Assembly: GCA_030688315.1 (NCBI GenBank)
Contig: JAUYIT010000030.1
Span: 1-58,261 of the forward strand
DNA from: Candidatus Komeilibacteria bacterium
GTDB lineage: Bacteria > Patescibacteriota > Patescibacteriia > UBA1558 > UBA10009
Direction: 5' to 3'
Length of the DNA: 58,261 nucleotides
A program made the translations under genes and the position numbers. The notes under the pieces are model-generated. The model saw nothing but the letters and a program-made list of their open reading frames with translations. It was not told where the DNA came from and made no database searches. This document shows positions 46,624-54,527 of this stretch, piece by piece. Numbering within the stretch: the first letter of the stretch is position 1; each line of letters starts with the position of its first letter.

Positions 46624-48972
46624 ATGAAAGAAAATAATATTGAAGAAATAACACAACATAAAATAACAGAAGAGGACGAGGATAAGGATCAGAATCAGGA
46701 AAAAAATCCCGTGTTGATTCTTGGTCATCCTCGGTCAGGTACAAATTATCTCAAATCCCTCGTATCTATACATCCAGAGGTGAGTTCTTTAACGGAACCA
46801 TACTCTCTCCATAGCACATTTTTTACTGAAAAAGATGCGGAGGTTTGGAAAAAACATGATTTTGATCCAGAAATTTTTGCCAAAGAGCTGCGAGACTTTC
46901 CATCACTTCAGGAGATGATGAAAACTCTTCAAAATTTTCTAACGCCATCTAAAGAAAGGGTCAATTTAGTTAAGGAGACAACTTTCCTATTAAAACTAGA
47001 GTGGGCCAGAGAATATCTTGAGCATGTGAAAATAATTTTTCTAATAAGAAGCCCTTTCGCGGTAATCTCGTCTTTTCAGGCAAATAATTTATATGATAAA
47101 TGGGGTTACGAAGAGCGCTTTCATACAATTCAAGGACAACTAGATACTAATCTCGAAGAATATAAAGACCTCTCTAGCGCCGTCAATACAGATAGCGAGG
47201 TTAGTAAGCTGGCTTTTTTATGGATTGTGCAGAATTTTGAGGCGATGAAAAACTTAGATCAATTTGAAAATGTCATTGTTAAATACGAGCAACTCCTAGA
47301 AAATACCAAGGTTGAATTGGAACGAATTAATGATTTTATGGATTTAGATTTTAAAGAAATACAAGATCAGTTTATTAAAGAATCTCGAACAGAAACGCTG
47401 GGTAATATGTATTCAACGTTTAACGCGAAAGCGGGTGATAAAGATAAAGCTGGAACATATTTAACACCCGCTGAGATTAGTGAAATAGAAAAAGTTTTGA
47501 ATGCCGCGCGAAAAACAGCGGAAGATATGGGAATTGATTTTGATAAATATTTTTCTTATTCAACTCCTGTTGAGACAAAAAATAATCCTAAGATAAAAGA
47601 TCAAGGTATCCGACCTGAACAAAAAGAATTTAACGCCGATAGTTGTCTCGATTCAAAAGAGCTCATTTTACAAGACATTCTAAGAAATCCCATCGAGTTT
47701 GATAAAATATACTTTTCCCGTTTTCCTATAACAAATACTCAGTTTTGTAGTTTCTTAAATGCCGAAAAGATAAAGAATGAAGAAGATTTAACCTATAAAT
47801 ACTTAAACACTTTTGGAGAGCGTTGTCGTATCCAATTTAATGATGGAATGTATATGGTACAACAGGGGTATGGCCAACACCCCTGTGTCTACGTTAACTG
47901 GTTTGGTTGCAAGGCCTTTTGCGATTGGCTGGGAGTTAAGCTGCCAACATCTGAAACAATTGCGCCTGTCTTAGATTATATTACTTCTAAGGATCAGGAT
48001 TTGAGCGAGGTCAATATTGGTGAAAAGATTGGCGGAATCGTATCTGTTTTAGATATGAATTACCGGAATGAACTATTAAACTTTATTGGAAATACATGGA
48101 AATGGACTGACGCTCCTGATCAGGAAGCTTCGGCTAATAAATATGGCGGCGCCTTTAACTCTTCAAAATACGCTTGGAATACCCTGCCGAAAAGACATAA
48201 GCGCTTCGGTGCTTCAAATCTTGGATTTCAAGTTAACATCCCTCAAATAACAATGGATAAATTATTAATCCCCGATGAAAAAATTTCACATCTGAAAGAC
48301 TTAGTCGGCGTACTCTCGCAAGAGGATTTTGCCGCAACAGAAAACATTTTTTTTGATCTTGATGGGACTTTGCACGACTTCAAAGCCACTGCTCGAATAG
48401 CAATGAGTGAGGTGTATAAGGAAATTAAAGAAAAATTTTCCTTACAAGTAGATAGTTTACAAAAAGCATACGGAGATATTTTAGCGCAAGCAGAAAAACA
48501 AGCCTTTCAAGACGGTAAAACGAGTTTCGATTACAGAACCGAGAGGTTTACGGCTTTATTAAAGGATTTTTCTATTGAAGATGATAAATTTGTTCGCGAA
48601 TTGGTCGAGGTTTATGGCAATATTTTAGAAAAAAATCTGACTATTGATGATACAACCGTGGAAACTTTGCGTTATTTGTCTGGCAAGTATAAACTATTTC
48701 TTCTCACTGAAGGGCCATTGGACGCGCAAATCAGGACTATCGAGAAGTTGGGTATAAATGACTTTTTCACTAAAGTATACACCTCCGGTCAATATGGGGC
48801 GATTAAAGAGACGGGCGATCTTTTTGAAGTGGCCCAAAAAGATTTACAACTTCAAACGGATAGTATTGTTATAGTTGGCGATACTCCATCAAAAGATATT
48901 AGAGGAGCGAATCTTACAGGTATCAAATCAATTTTGATGAGAATTGATAATACAATCAAAGATGCTAAATAA
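46624..48972 (+). CDS. Sulfotransferase - FGE-like - HAD hydrolase triple fusion
   Basis: Residues ~30-320 are a sulfotransferase: VLILGHPRSGTNYLKSL is the PAPS 5'-phosphosulfate loop, and IFLIRSPFAVISSF is the 3'-phosphate site. Residues ~345-545 look like a formylglycine-generating-enzyme/SUMF1 domain (FSRFPITNTQFCSFLNAE, HPCVYVNWFGCKAFCDWLGVKLPT, FRFG-like KRFGASNLGFQV). From ~570 a HAD phosphatase follows: FFDLDGTLHDF, and IVGDTPSKDIRGANLTGI. It overlaps APS kinase by 11 nt, which links it to sulfation. Sequence is A/T-rich relative to neighbours, suggesting transfer. Catalytic Cys of true FGEs not verified. Confidence 0.8.
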   Translation: MKENNIEEITQHKITEEDEDKDQNQEKNPVLILGHPRSGTNYLKSLVSIHPEVSSLTEPYSLHSTFFTEKDAEVWKKHDFDPEIFAKELRDFPSLQEMMKTLQNFLTPSKERVNLVKETTFLLKLEWAREYLEHVKIIFLIRSPFAVISSFQANNLYDKWGYEERFHTIQGQLDTNLEEYKDLSSAVNTDSEVSKLAFLWIVQNFEAMKNLDQFENVIVKYEQLLENTKVELERINDFMDLDFKEIQDQFIKESRTETLGNMYSTFNAKAGDKDKAGTYLTPAEISEIEKVLNAARKTAEDMGIDFDKYFSYSTPVETKNNPKIKDQGIRPEQKEFNADSCLDSKELILQDILRNPIEFDKIYFSRFPITNTQFCSFLNAEKIKNEEDLTYKYLNTFGERCRIQFNDGMYMVQQGYGQHPCVYVNWFGCKAFCDWLGVKLPTSETIAPVLDYITSKDQDLSEVNIGEKIGGIVSVLDMNYRNELLNFIGNTWKWTDAPDQEASANKYGGAFNSSKYAWNTLPKRHKRFGASNLGFQVNIPQITMDKLLIPDEKISHLKDLVGVLSQEDFAATENIFFDLDGTLHDFKATARIAMSEVYKEIKEKFSLQVDSLQKAYGDILAQAEKQAFQDGKTSFDYRTERFTALLKDFSIEDDKFVRELVEVYGNILEKNLTIDDTTVETLRYLSGKYKLFLLTEGPLDAQIRTIEKLGINDFFTKVYTSGQYGAIKETGDLFEVAQKDLQLQTDSIVIVGDTPSKDIRGANLTGIKSILMRIDNTIKDAK

Positions 48973-49507
48973 TCCAAAAAATCAAGGTATGGTCTTATGG
49001 TTTACGGGATTATCCGGAGCTGGAAAAACAACTATAGCTAATAAGATTGCCAAAATTTTATCTGAAGAAGGATCTAAGTATGAATTGATAGATGGTGATG
49101 TTCTCCGCGAACAATTAAATTGGGATTTAGGCTTTGACGAAGATGGTCGTAAAAAGAATGTTAATATAGCTGGTTATACGGCAAATTTATTATCTAAACA
49201 TGGTGTGATAGTTTTAGTTACATTAATTTCTCCTTTTAAAGAGCAGCGTGATAGAATAAAAATGTCAATCAATAATTTTGTGGAGATATATGTTAATACT
49301 CCCTTAGAAGTTTGTATTCAAAGAGATCACAAAGGATTATATAAAAAAGCTTTGGCTAATGAAATTCCTAATTTTACCGGCATCTCGCATCCTTACGAAG
49401 CGCCATTGAAACCGGATGTCGAAATAGATACATCGATAATTAGTATCGATGATTGTGTTAAAAAAATTATAAATTTTTTAAATGAAAAAATTGCCAGACT
49501 TGATTAA
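48962..49507 (+). CDS. cysC: Adenylylsulfate (APS) kinase
   Basis: The 181-residue protein has the CysC landmarks: MVLWFTGLSGAGKTTIANKIA (P-loop), ELIDGDVLREQLNWDLGFDEDGRKKNVNIAGYTANLL, VLVTLISPFKEQRDRI, FVEIYVNTPLEVCIQRDHKGLYKKALANEIPNFTGISHPYEAPLKPDVEIDT. It makes PAPS, the donor for the fused sulfotransferase whose reading frame overlaps its start by 11 nt. ATP sulfurylase, needed to make APS, is not in the window. The gene shares the A/T-rich composition of the fusion gene. Confidence 0.93.
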   Translation: MLNNPKNQGMVLWFTGLSGAGKTTIANKIAKILSEEGSKYELIDGDVLREQLNWDLGFDEDGRKKNVNIAGYTANLLSKHGVIVLVTLISPFKEQRDRIKMSINNFVEIYVNTPLEVCIQRDHKGLYKKALANEIPNFTGISHPYEAPLKPDVEIDTSIISIDDCVKKIINFLNEKIARLD

Positions 49508-49611
49508 GTGTTAGATTTTCCTCACCGGAAATCTTTATTTCACCCAATGATTATTTGGCTAAAACTTTAAAGCTTGTTCCAACTGGGTAGGTATACCCCA
49601 GTACAAACTCT

Positions 49612-49640
49612 TGACAAAACCCTTTGTTTTTGGTAGTTTA
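49612..49640 (+). promoter_or_regulatory. Promoter of the esterase gene
   Basis: TTGACA (49612-49617) and TAGTTT (49635-49640), 17-nt spacer; the predicted start (about 49647) is only ~3 nt before the ATG, implying a leaderless mRNA. Confidence 0.55.
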
Positions 49641-49649
49641 AGATATTAT

Positions 49650-50414
49650 ATGGAAGACCAAATCAAAGAGAGGGCTAAGCCGTATTTTTACCAAGGCACA
49701 GGTGATTCCTTGGCTATTTTGTTTCACGGCTTTACCGGCTCGCCGGACGATTTAAAGGAACTGGCCAAGTTTTTAAACGAGCAGGGTTTATCAGTCAGCG
49801 TGCCGCTGTTGGCCGGCCATGGCCGGCACTGGCTTAATCTGCAGTCATCTTCATACTACGACTGGTGGAAATCCGCCGACGACGAGCTTAAAAAATTTCA
49901 AGGCCAATATAAAAAAATATTTTTGGTCGGCTATTCGTTTGGCGCCAATTTGGCTTTGGATTTGGCGGCCCGTTATCCGGCCCAAGTTATTGGCGTGATC
50001 AGTTTGGGCATTTCGGTATTTTTAAGAAATGAACTGCTCAAAAAATTCCTTTTGCCCATTGTCCATCTGTTTTTAAGCAAATACCATAAGCGCTACGTTA
50101 AACGCCAGCATCTTAATGATTATGAAGATAGCGGCAGTTACGCTTACATTCCCATCAAAAGTTTGCGCGAGTTTTTTTACTTCATCAAAAATTTTACCAA
50201 GCGCGAACTGGCTAAAGTTAAAATGCCGGTGTTAATCATTCATTCCAAAGATGACGCCATTACTCATCCCTTAAGTTCGCAGTTTGTGTATGAGCGCGTT
50301 GGTTCGGGCCGTAAGGAACTGATGTATTTAAACGACCTTAACCACAACCCTTTAAGCAGTAAGCGCAAGAATCTCATTTTTGGCAAGATTGAGGAATTCA
50401 TCAAAACTTTCTAA
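49650..50414 (+). CDS. Alpha/beta-hydrolase (carboxylesterase/monoacylglycerol lipase type)
   Basis: From ATG 49650 the product has 254 residues with LAILFHGFTGSPDDLKELAKFL (oxyanion HGFTG), the nucleophile elbow FLVGYSFGANLALDLAA (GxSxG), the catalytic Asp in LIIHSKDDAITHP and the His in LNDLNHNPLS. It resembles Est30/monoglyceride lipases of lipid turnover. A longer frame from TTG 49611 would start inside the -35 element and is rejected. With the acyl-CoA synthetase gene nearby it may feed fatty-acid scavenging. Confidence 0.88.
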   Translation: MEDQIKERAKPYFYQGTGDSLAILFHGFTGSPDDLKELAKFLNEQGLSVSVPLLAGHGRHWLNLQSSSYYDWWKSADDELKKFQGQYKKIFLVGYSFGANLALDLAARYPAQVIGVISLGISVFLRNELLKKFLLPIVHLFLSKYHKRYVKRQHLNDYEDSGSYAYIPIKSLREFFYFIKNFTKRELAKVKMPVLIIHSKDDAITHPLSSQFVYERVGSGRKELMYLNDLNHNPLSSKRKNLIFGKIEEFIKTF

Positions 50415-50475
50415 ACTTTTTGCAAATCTTGACAGTCAAATTGATTAGCTTTTAAATTGATAATTTTTTCGCATT

Positions 50476-50928
50476 ATGGAACAAGATCATTTTTCGGTAT
50501 TCGTATCGGTTCATATTTTATTTTTAAAGGATGAACGGATTCTTCTTTCACTTAGAAAAAACATCAGTTCCGACGGGTTATATGGATTAGTCGCCGGACA
50601 TTTAGACAAAGGAGAAACCGTAACAAGCGCCATAATTCGCGAAGCAAGGGAGGAAGTTGACGTGGTCATTGAACCCGAAGATATTAAGATAGCGACTGTT
50701 TGCCATAGCTATAACCAGAAAAACGGTAAAGAATTCATACAATTTTATGTCATCTGCAATAAATGGCAGGGAGAATTTAAAAATAATGAACCTGAAAAAT
50801 GCGGCGAACTGAAGTTTTTTCCTCTGAAAAACTTGCCTGAAAATATAGTGCCTTATATAAAAGACGCGATTGATAAAACCATAAACGGAGTTAAATATTA
50901 TGAATATGGCTGGCATGGAGAGTCATAA
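50476..50928 (+). CDS. NUDIX hydrolase
   Basis: The 150-residue protein has an intact Nudix box: GHLDKGETVTSAIIREAREEVDV fits GX5EX7REUXEE with the terminal Gly replaced by Asp. It hydrolyses nucleoside diphosphates linked to another moiety; MutT or ADP-ribose specificity cannot be assigned. It has its own promoter (TTGACA near 50430) and is a lone unit. Contrast the degenerate box in the gene at 26589. Confidence 0.9.
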   Translation: MEQDHFSVFVSVHILFLKDERILLSLRKNISSDGLYGLVAGHLDKGETVTSAIIREAREEVDVVIEPEDIKIATVCHSYNQKNGKEFIQFYVICNKWQGEFKNNEPEKCGELKFFPLKNLPENIVPYIKDAIDKTINGVKYYEYGWHGES

Positions 50929-51018
50929 TAGTTAAAACGTCTATGTCGCATTTTCGCCTCGATTAGTAACTAAGGGCTGATGATATTGATTTTTTGATTT
51001 TTGTGATAAGATTACGTT

Positions 51019-52761
51019 ATGTCTGAAAACCAAACAATTTTTAATAAATTTGAACAGGCGGTTAAAAAATACCCCAAAAACATCGCTTTGGGCTATAAAC
51101 ACCACAGCCATTTTAAAACCTTAAGCTACGGCCGGTTGCTGGATAAGGTCAACCGCGCCGTGACCGGTTTAAAAAAGCTGGGCGTTAAGCCCGGCGACCG
51201 CGTAGCCATTTTTTCCCGCAACCGGCCGGAATGGGTCAAACTGGATTTGGCTCTAAATAAAATCGGGGCCGTGTGCGTGCCCATTCATACCACGCTTTCG
51301 CCGCGCCTGATTAAACACATCATCCAAAATTCCGGCGCCCGTTTTTTAGCTATCGGCGATTTGTTTTCCAAATATCAGGAAATCGCGGATCAGCTTCAGC
51401 TGGCCTCCGTGATCACTTTCAACCGCATTGAGTGGAAGCAAGGTTTGGTTTATTTTGAAGATTTAATGAAGGAAAAGCCGGACCAAAACGAACCGTCGGA
51501 TTTTTCCGCCTCAAACGGCGTGGCCAGCATCATTTACACTTCCGGCACCACCGGCGACCCCAAGGGCGTGGCTTTAACCAATCAGAATTTTATCTCCAAT
51601 ATTTACGCCGCCACCCAGTACGTGCCTTACAACTCGCGCGACGTATTTTTGTCTTTTTTGTATCTCTCGCACGTGCTGGAAAGAACCGGCGGTTATTTGG
51701 CGCCTTTGTTCCATGGCGCGTCCGTTTATTTTGCCGAAAGCGCCAAAACCGTGGCCGAGGATTTAAAAAAAGTAAAACCCACCATTTTACTTTCCGTGCC
51801 GCGGGTGTTTGAAAAAGCCTACGATAAGGTTATGGACCGCGTCCGCGCCTCCTCTTTTTTCAAGCAAAAACTGTTTTTTAGCTCGCTGGAAATTTCGCGC
51901 ATGTATTTAAAGGCTAAAAGAGACAGTTCACCGTTAAAACCGTTTTTTAAGATAACGCATTTTTTGGCGGACCGGCTGGTGTTAAAAAAAGTCCGGCAGG
52001 CCCTGGGCGGGCATTTAAAATTTTCCATTTCCGGCGGCGCTCCCTTAAATCCTTCGGTGGCCAGATTTATTGAAGCCATCGGCGTTAAAATTCTGGAGGG
52101 TTACGGCTTAACCGAAACCTCGCCGATAATTTCAGTTAATCCTTTAAACGGCTATCGTTTTGGCACGGTGGGCAAAGTAATCCCGGGTGTGGAAGTAAAA
52201 ATCGCCGAGGATAAGGAAATTTTGGTTAAAGGCCACAACGTTATGTCAGGTTATTTTAACAACGAGGCCGGTACTCAGGAAGTTATTCAGGACGGTTGGT
52301 TTAAAACGGGGGATTTGGGTTTTTTGGATAAGGATAATTTTTTGACCATTATCGGCCGTAAAAAGGAAATGATCGTCACTAGTAACGGCAAAAACGTCAA
52401 CCCTAACAATATTGAAAACGCATTAGTGGAAAACAAGTACATTATGCAGGCCATGGTTTACGGCGACAAACAAAAGCATATCAGCGCGCTTGTTGTGCCG
52501 GATTTTGAGCAGTTAAAATTATGGGCCGAAGAAAACAATCTGGCCGGCGAAATTTACGAATTGGTTAAACAGCCCAAGGTGGTGGAATTGTATCAGCGTG
52601 AAATAACCGAAAAGCTTAAGGATTTTCCGGAAAACGAGCAGGTTAAAAATTTCATCCTGCTGGATAGGGAATTTAAGGAAGAAAAGGAAGAGCTGACGCC
52701 CACCCTTAAACTCCGCCGCTCCAAGATCCTTGCAAATTTTAAGGATTTGCTGGATAATTAA
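51019..52761 (+). CDS. fadD: Long-chain acyl-CoA synthetase / AMP-dependent ligase
   Basis: The 580 residues have the adenylate-forming signatures: IIYTSGTTGDPKGVALTNQNF (AMP-binding), ISGGAPLNPSVARFIEAIGVKILEGYGLTETSP, VMSGYFNNEAGTQEVIQDGWFKTGDLGFLD and IIGRKKEMIVTSNGKNVNPNNIE. It would activate fatty acids to acyl-CoA or acyl-AMP, likely for lipid uptake from a host, as this region has no fatty-acid synthesis genes. It lies 5 nt before a 7TM sensor-domain gene. Confidence 0.92.
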   Translation: MSENQTIFNKFEQAVKKYPKNIALGYKHHSHFKTLSYGRLLDKVNRAVTGLKKLGVKPGDRVAIFSRNRPEWVKLDLALNKIGAVCVPIHTTLSPRLIKHIIQNSGARFLAIGDLFSKYQEIADQLQLASVITFNRIEWKQGLVYFEDLMKEKPDQNEPSDFSASNGVASIIYTSGTTGDPKGVALTNQNFISNIYAATQYVPYNSRDVFLSFLYLSHVLERTGGYLAPLFHGASVYFAESAKTVAEDLKKVKPTILLSVPRVFEKAYDKVMDRVRASSFFKQKLFFSSLEISRMYLKAKRDSSPLKPFFKITHFLADRLVLKKVRQALGGHLKFSISGGAPLNPSVARFIEAIGVKILEGYGLTETSPIISVNPLNGYRFGTVGKVIPGVEVKIAEDKEILVKGHNVMSGYFNNEAGTQEVIQDGWFKTGDLGFLDKDNFLTIIGRKKEMIVTSNGKNVNPNNIENALVENKYIMQAMVYGDKQKHISALVVPDFEQLKLWAEENNLAGEIYELVKQPKVVELYQREITEKLKDFPENEQVKNFILLDREFKEEKEELTPTLKLRRSKILANFKDLLDN

Positions 52762-52766
52762 GAACA

Positions 52767-53438
52767 ATGTCATACCAAAGCGTAATTTTACTCGGAGCCG
52801 CGGCCATGAATTTGTATCTGGCCGGCTTTGTCTTTTTTAGGAACCGATTAAGCGCGGTTAATTTTTATTATTCCTTGATGGTTTTGTGCGGCACCTTTTG
52901 GATTATGGGCTTATTGGGCTATTCATTGTCTTTAGATAACCCAGTCAACCGTCTGGCTTTTGTTAATATTTTGTATATCGCCACTTTACTCACCGGTTTT
53001 TATTTTTTTATTTTTACCTGTCATTTTCCTTATCCGACTTTTAGATTGCCAAAATGGCTGACAGCCGTTTTATACGCGATTGTTTTTGGCTTTTCTTTTC
53101 TGTTAAGCGTTAAGCCGGATTTTTTGCTCAATTTTAGTTTATTGGATACAAACGTGGAAGTAACGCAAATGTTGAATTATCTGATTTTTTCAATATTTTT
53201 TGGCGCGTTTGTTTTAGCTGGATTTATCGTTTTGTTTAAAAAGTATAAAAGGTCAGAAGGCATCCACAAAAGACAGATTGTTTATGTTTTATGGGGCACA
53301 GCCCTGACCTACATCTTAGCCACCATAACTAATTTATTGCCCTCGTTTTGGAATTCTTACCAGACCTACTGGCTGGGACCAGTTTTTACTTTGTTCAACG
53401 CCTTTGCCATCGCTTATCTTATTTTCAGAAAAAATTAA
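52767..53438 (+). CDS. Seven-helix membrane protein resembling histidine-kinase N-terminal 7TM domain
   Basis: The 223-residue product is almost entirely transmembrane: seven hydrophobic helices, with FYFFIFTCHFPYPTFRLPKW between helices as in the HisKA_7TM family. No kinase, ATPase or GGDEF domain follows, so it is a lone sensor module. It starts 5 nt after the acyl-CoA synthetase gene and may sense lipid or membrane state. A second, similar gene begins at 57907. Confidence 0.7.
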   Translation: MSYQSVILLGAAAMNLYLAGFVFFRNRLSAVNFYYSLMVLCGTFWIMGLLGYSLSLDNPVNRLAFVNILYIATLLTGFYFFIFTCHFPYPTFRLPKWLTAVLYAIVFGFSFLLSVKPDFLLNFSLLDTNVEVTQMLNYLIFSIFFGAFVLAGFIVLFKKYKRSEGIHKRQIVYVLWGTALTYILATITNLLPSFWNSYQTYWLGPVFTLFNAFAIAYLIFRKN

Positions 53439-53442
53439 CCGT

Positions 53443-53535
53443 TTGACGGAATTTAGCGAAAGTTCTATACTTTAAATAATTGAATATAAAGGGTCAAAAA
53501 ATCCTAGCCAAACTAGGGCATTTTGACCCTTTTTG
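53443..53535 (+). ncRNA. Promoter-hairpin-terminator cassette, copy A
   Basis: TTGACG (53443-53448), 17-nt spacer, TATACT (53466-53471). The hairpin pairs GGGTCAAAA with TTTTGACCC, around an inner CCTA/TAGG stem, with a T-run to 53534. From the -10 to the hairpin it is 32/33 identical to copy B (55889). It ends 130 nt before the RiPP precursor. Confidence 0.6.
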
Positions 53536-53664
53536 TAACAAATTAGGTTTATTTACGTCTTATTATATAAGCGACCATTAAATTTTATAAGTTCTTTAAA
53601 TTGCCATTAACCCGGTTATTAACTGGGTTGTATCAATTAGCAGGTCTGAAAGGAGGTGATAAAA

Positions 53665-53808
53665 TTGACCAGTCAGCCGATCGATGATCAGGCTTTGCCG
53701 CGGTTTTCACTTTTCGCTTCAATGAGCGCCGCTTTGCAAAGTCAGCAGGCAGATTGCGACTGCGATTGCGACTGCGATTGCGACGATGGCAACATCGACG
53801 ATTACTAA
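53665..53808 (+). CDS. RiPP precursor peptide with (Cys-Asp)5 core
   Basis: A 47-codon ORF starts with TTG at 53665 behind AAAGGAGGTGAT, a perfect 12-nt complement of the 16S anti-Shine-Dalgarno. The leader part begins MTSQPIDDQALPRFSLFASM; the core reads ADCDCDCDCDCDDGNIDDY at the C-terminus. Five Cys alternate with Asp. The codons TGC-GAC/GAT repeat regularly. Adjacent genes encode an HExxH peptidase and a radical SAM/SPASM protein with a PqqD-like domain. Cys-to-Asp thioether crosslinks, as in ranthipeptides such as freyrasin, are the leading hypothesis; a metal-binding product is also possible. This ORF is easily missed because of its size and TTG start. Confidence 0.85.
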   Translation: MTSQPIDDQALPRFSLFASMSAALQSQQADCDCDCDCDCDDGNIDDY

Positions 53809-53821
53809 TCGTCCAACATCA

Positions 53822-53858
53822 GCGGGGGAGAGCATGTCCGCTTCCCCCGCATTTTTTT
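53822..53858 (+). terminator. Attenuating terminator after the RiPP precursor
   Basis: GCGGGGGA and TCCCCCGC pair around GAGCATGTCCGCT, followed by ATTTTTTT. Partial readthrough would give much more precursor than enzyme mRNA, a common RiPP operon layout. Confidence 0.85.
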
Positions 53859-53861
53859 CAT

Positions 53862-54527
53862 ATGGAATTGCAATTCACATACGATGCGGATAAAGAGTTT
53901 CATAATTTTTATAACTCTTTCAAGTCAGTTAACCATTTCGCTTGGAGTAAAAGGCAGAAAGATTTTTTTTCCGTTTTCCCGAAACTAACAAAAGAATCCG
54001 CTCGGCAGTTTTCCCAACATTATATCGCGGATAATAAAATTAATGTTCCTCGTGTTCTGCAAACAATTAAAAATCAATGGTCAATGGTGGGAAAGGAATT
54101 TTTTAAGAGGGCGGATGGTATTTATAAAACTTCCTTGCCGCAAAAATCCATTAACGTTTATTTGACCGTGCATGACAGATGTTCCTACAGTTTTAAAAGA
54201 AGCGAATTTTTTATACATTTTAATTTGGAAGCGACCAACAAAACAATTATGCACGAACTTTGGCACTGGTATTTTTATTTCACGGTCGGGAAAGAAATTG
54301 AAACGCGATCTGGTATCAAAATTTACAACGATATCAAAGAAGCGTTGACCGTTTTGCTAAATGTTGAATTTAATGATCTGCTGGGCGGCGCGGAAGATAA
54401 GGGTTATCCGCAGCATGGCGACTTACGCGAGTTTATCGTCGGCGCTTACGAGGAAACGAATAATATTTATAAAACCATCAATCGCACTTTACAATATCTG
54501 AAGTCAAACAGAGAGGAGATATCGTGA
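53862..54527 (+). CDS. Putative zinc metallopeptidase of the RiPP cluster
   Basis: From ATG 53862 (MELQFTYDADKE) the 221-residue protein is soluble and contains the zinc motif HELWH in TIMHELWHWYFYF, followed ~25 residues on by EALTVLLN with a candidate third ligand Glu. Upstream in-frame sequence overlaps the precursor and encodes an Arg-rich artefact, so it is excluded. It ends in a 4-nt GTGA overlap with the radical SAM gene, indicating coupling. It is likely the leader peptidase, but the family is unfamiliar. Confidence 0.7.
   Translation: MELQFTYDADKEFHNFYNSFKSVNHFAWSKRQKDFFSVFPKLTKESARQFSQHYIADNKINVPRVLQTIKNQWSMVGKEFFKRADGIYKTSLPQKSINVYLTVHDRCSYSFKRSEFFIHFNLEATNKTIMHELWHWYFYFTVGKEIETRSGIKIYNDIKEALTVLLNVEFNDLLGGAEDKGYPQHGDLREFIVGAYEETNNIYKTINRTLQYLKSNREEIS

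Noticed and set aside
53754..53861. In-frame N-terminal extension of the peptidase with an (Arg-Leu) repeat start
   Set aside because: It is the shadow of the Cys-Asp repeat of the precursor in another frame; the terminator hairpin and the ATG at 53862 define the real gene.
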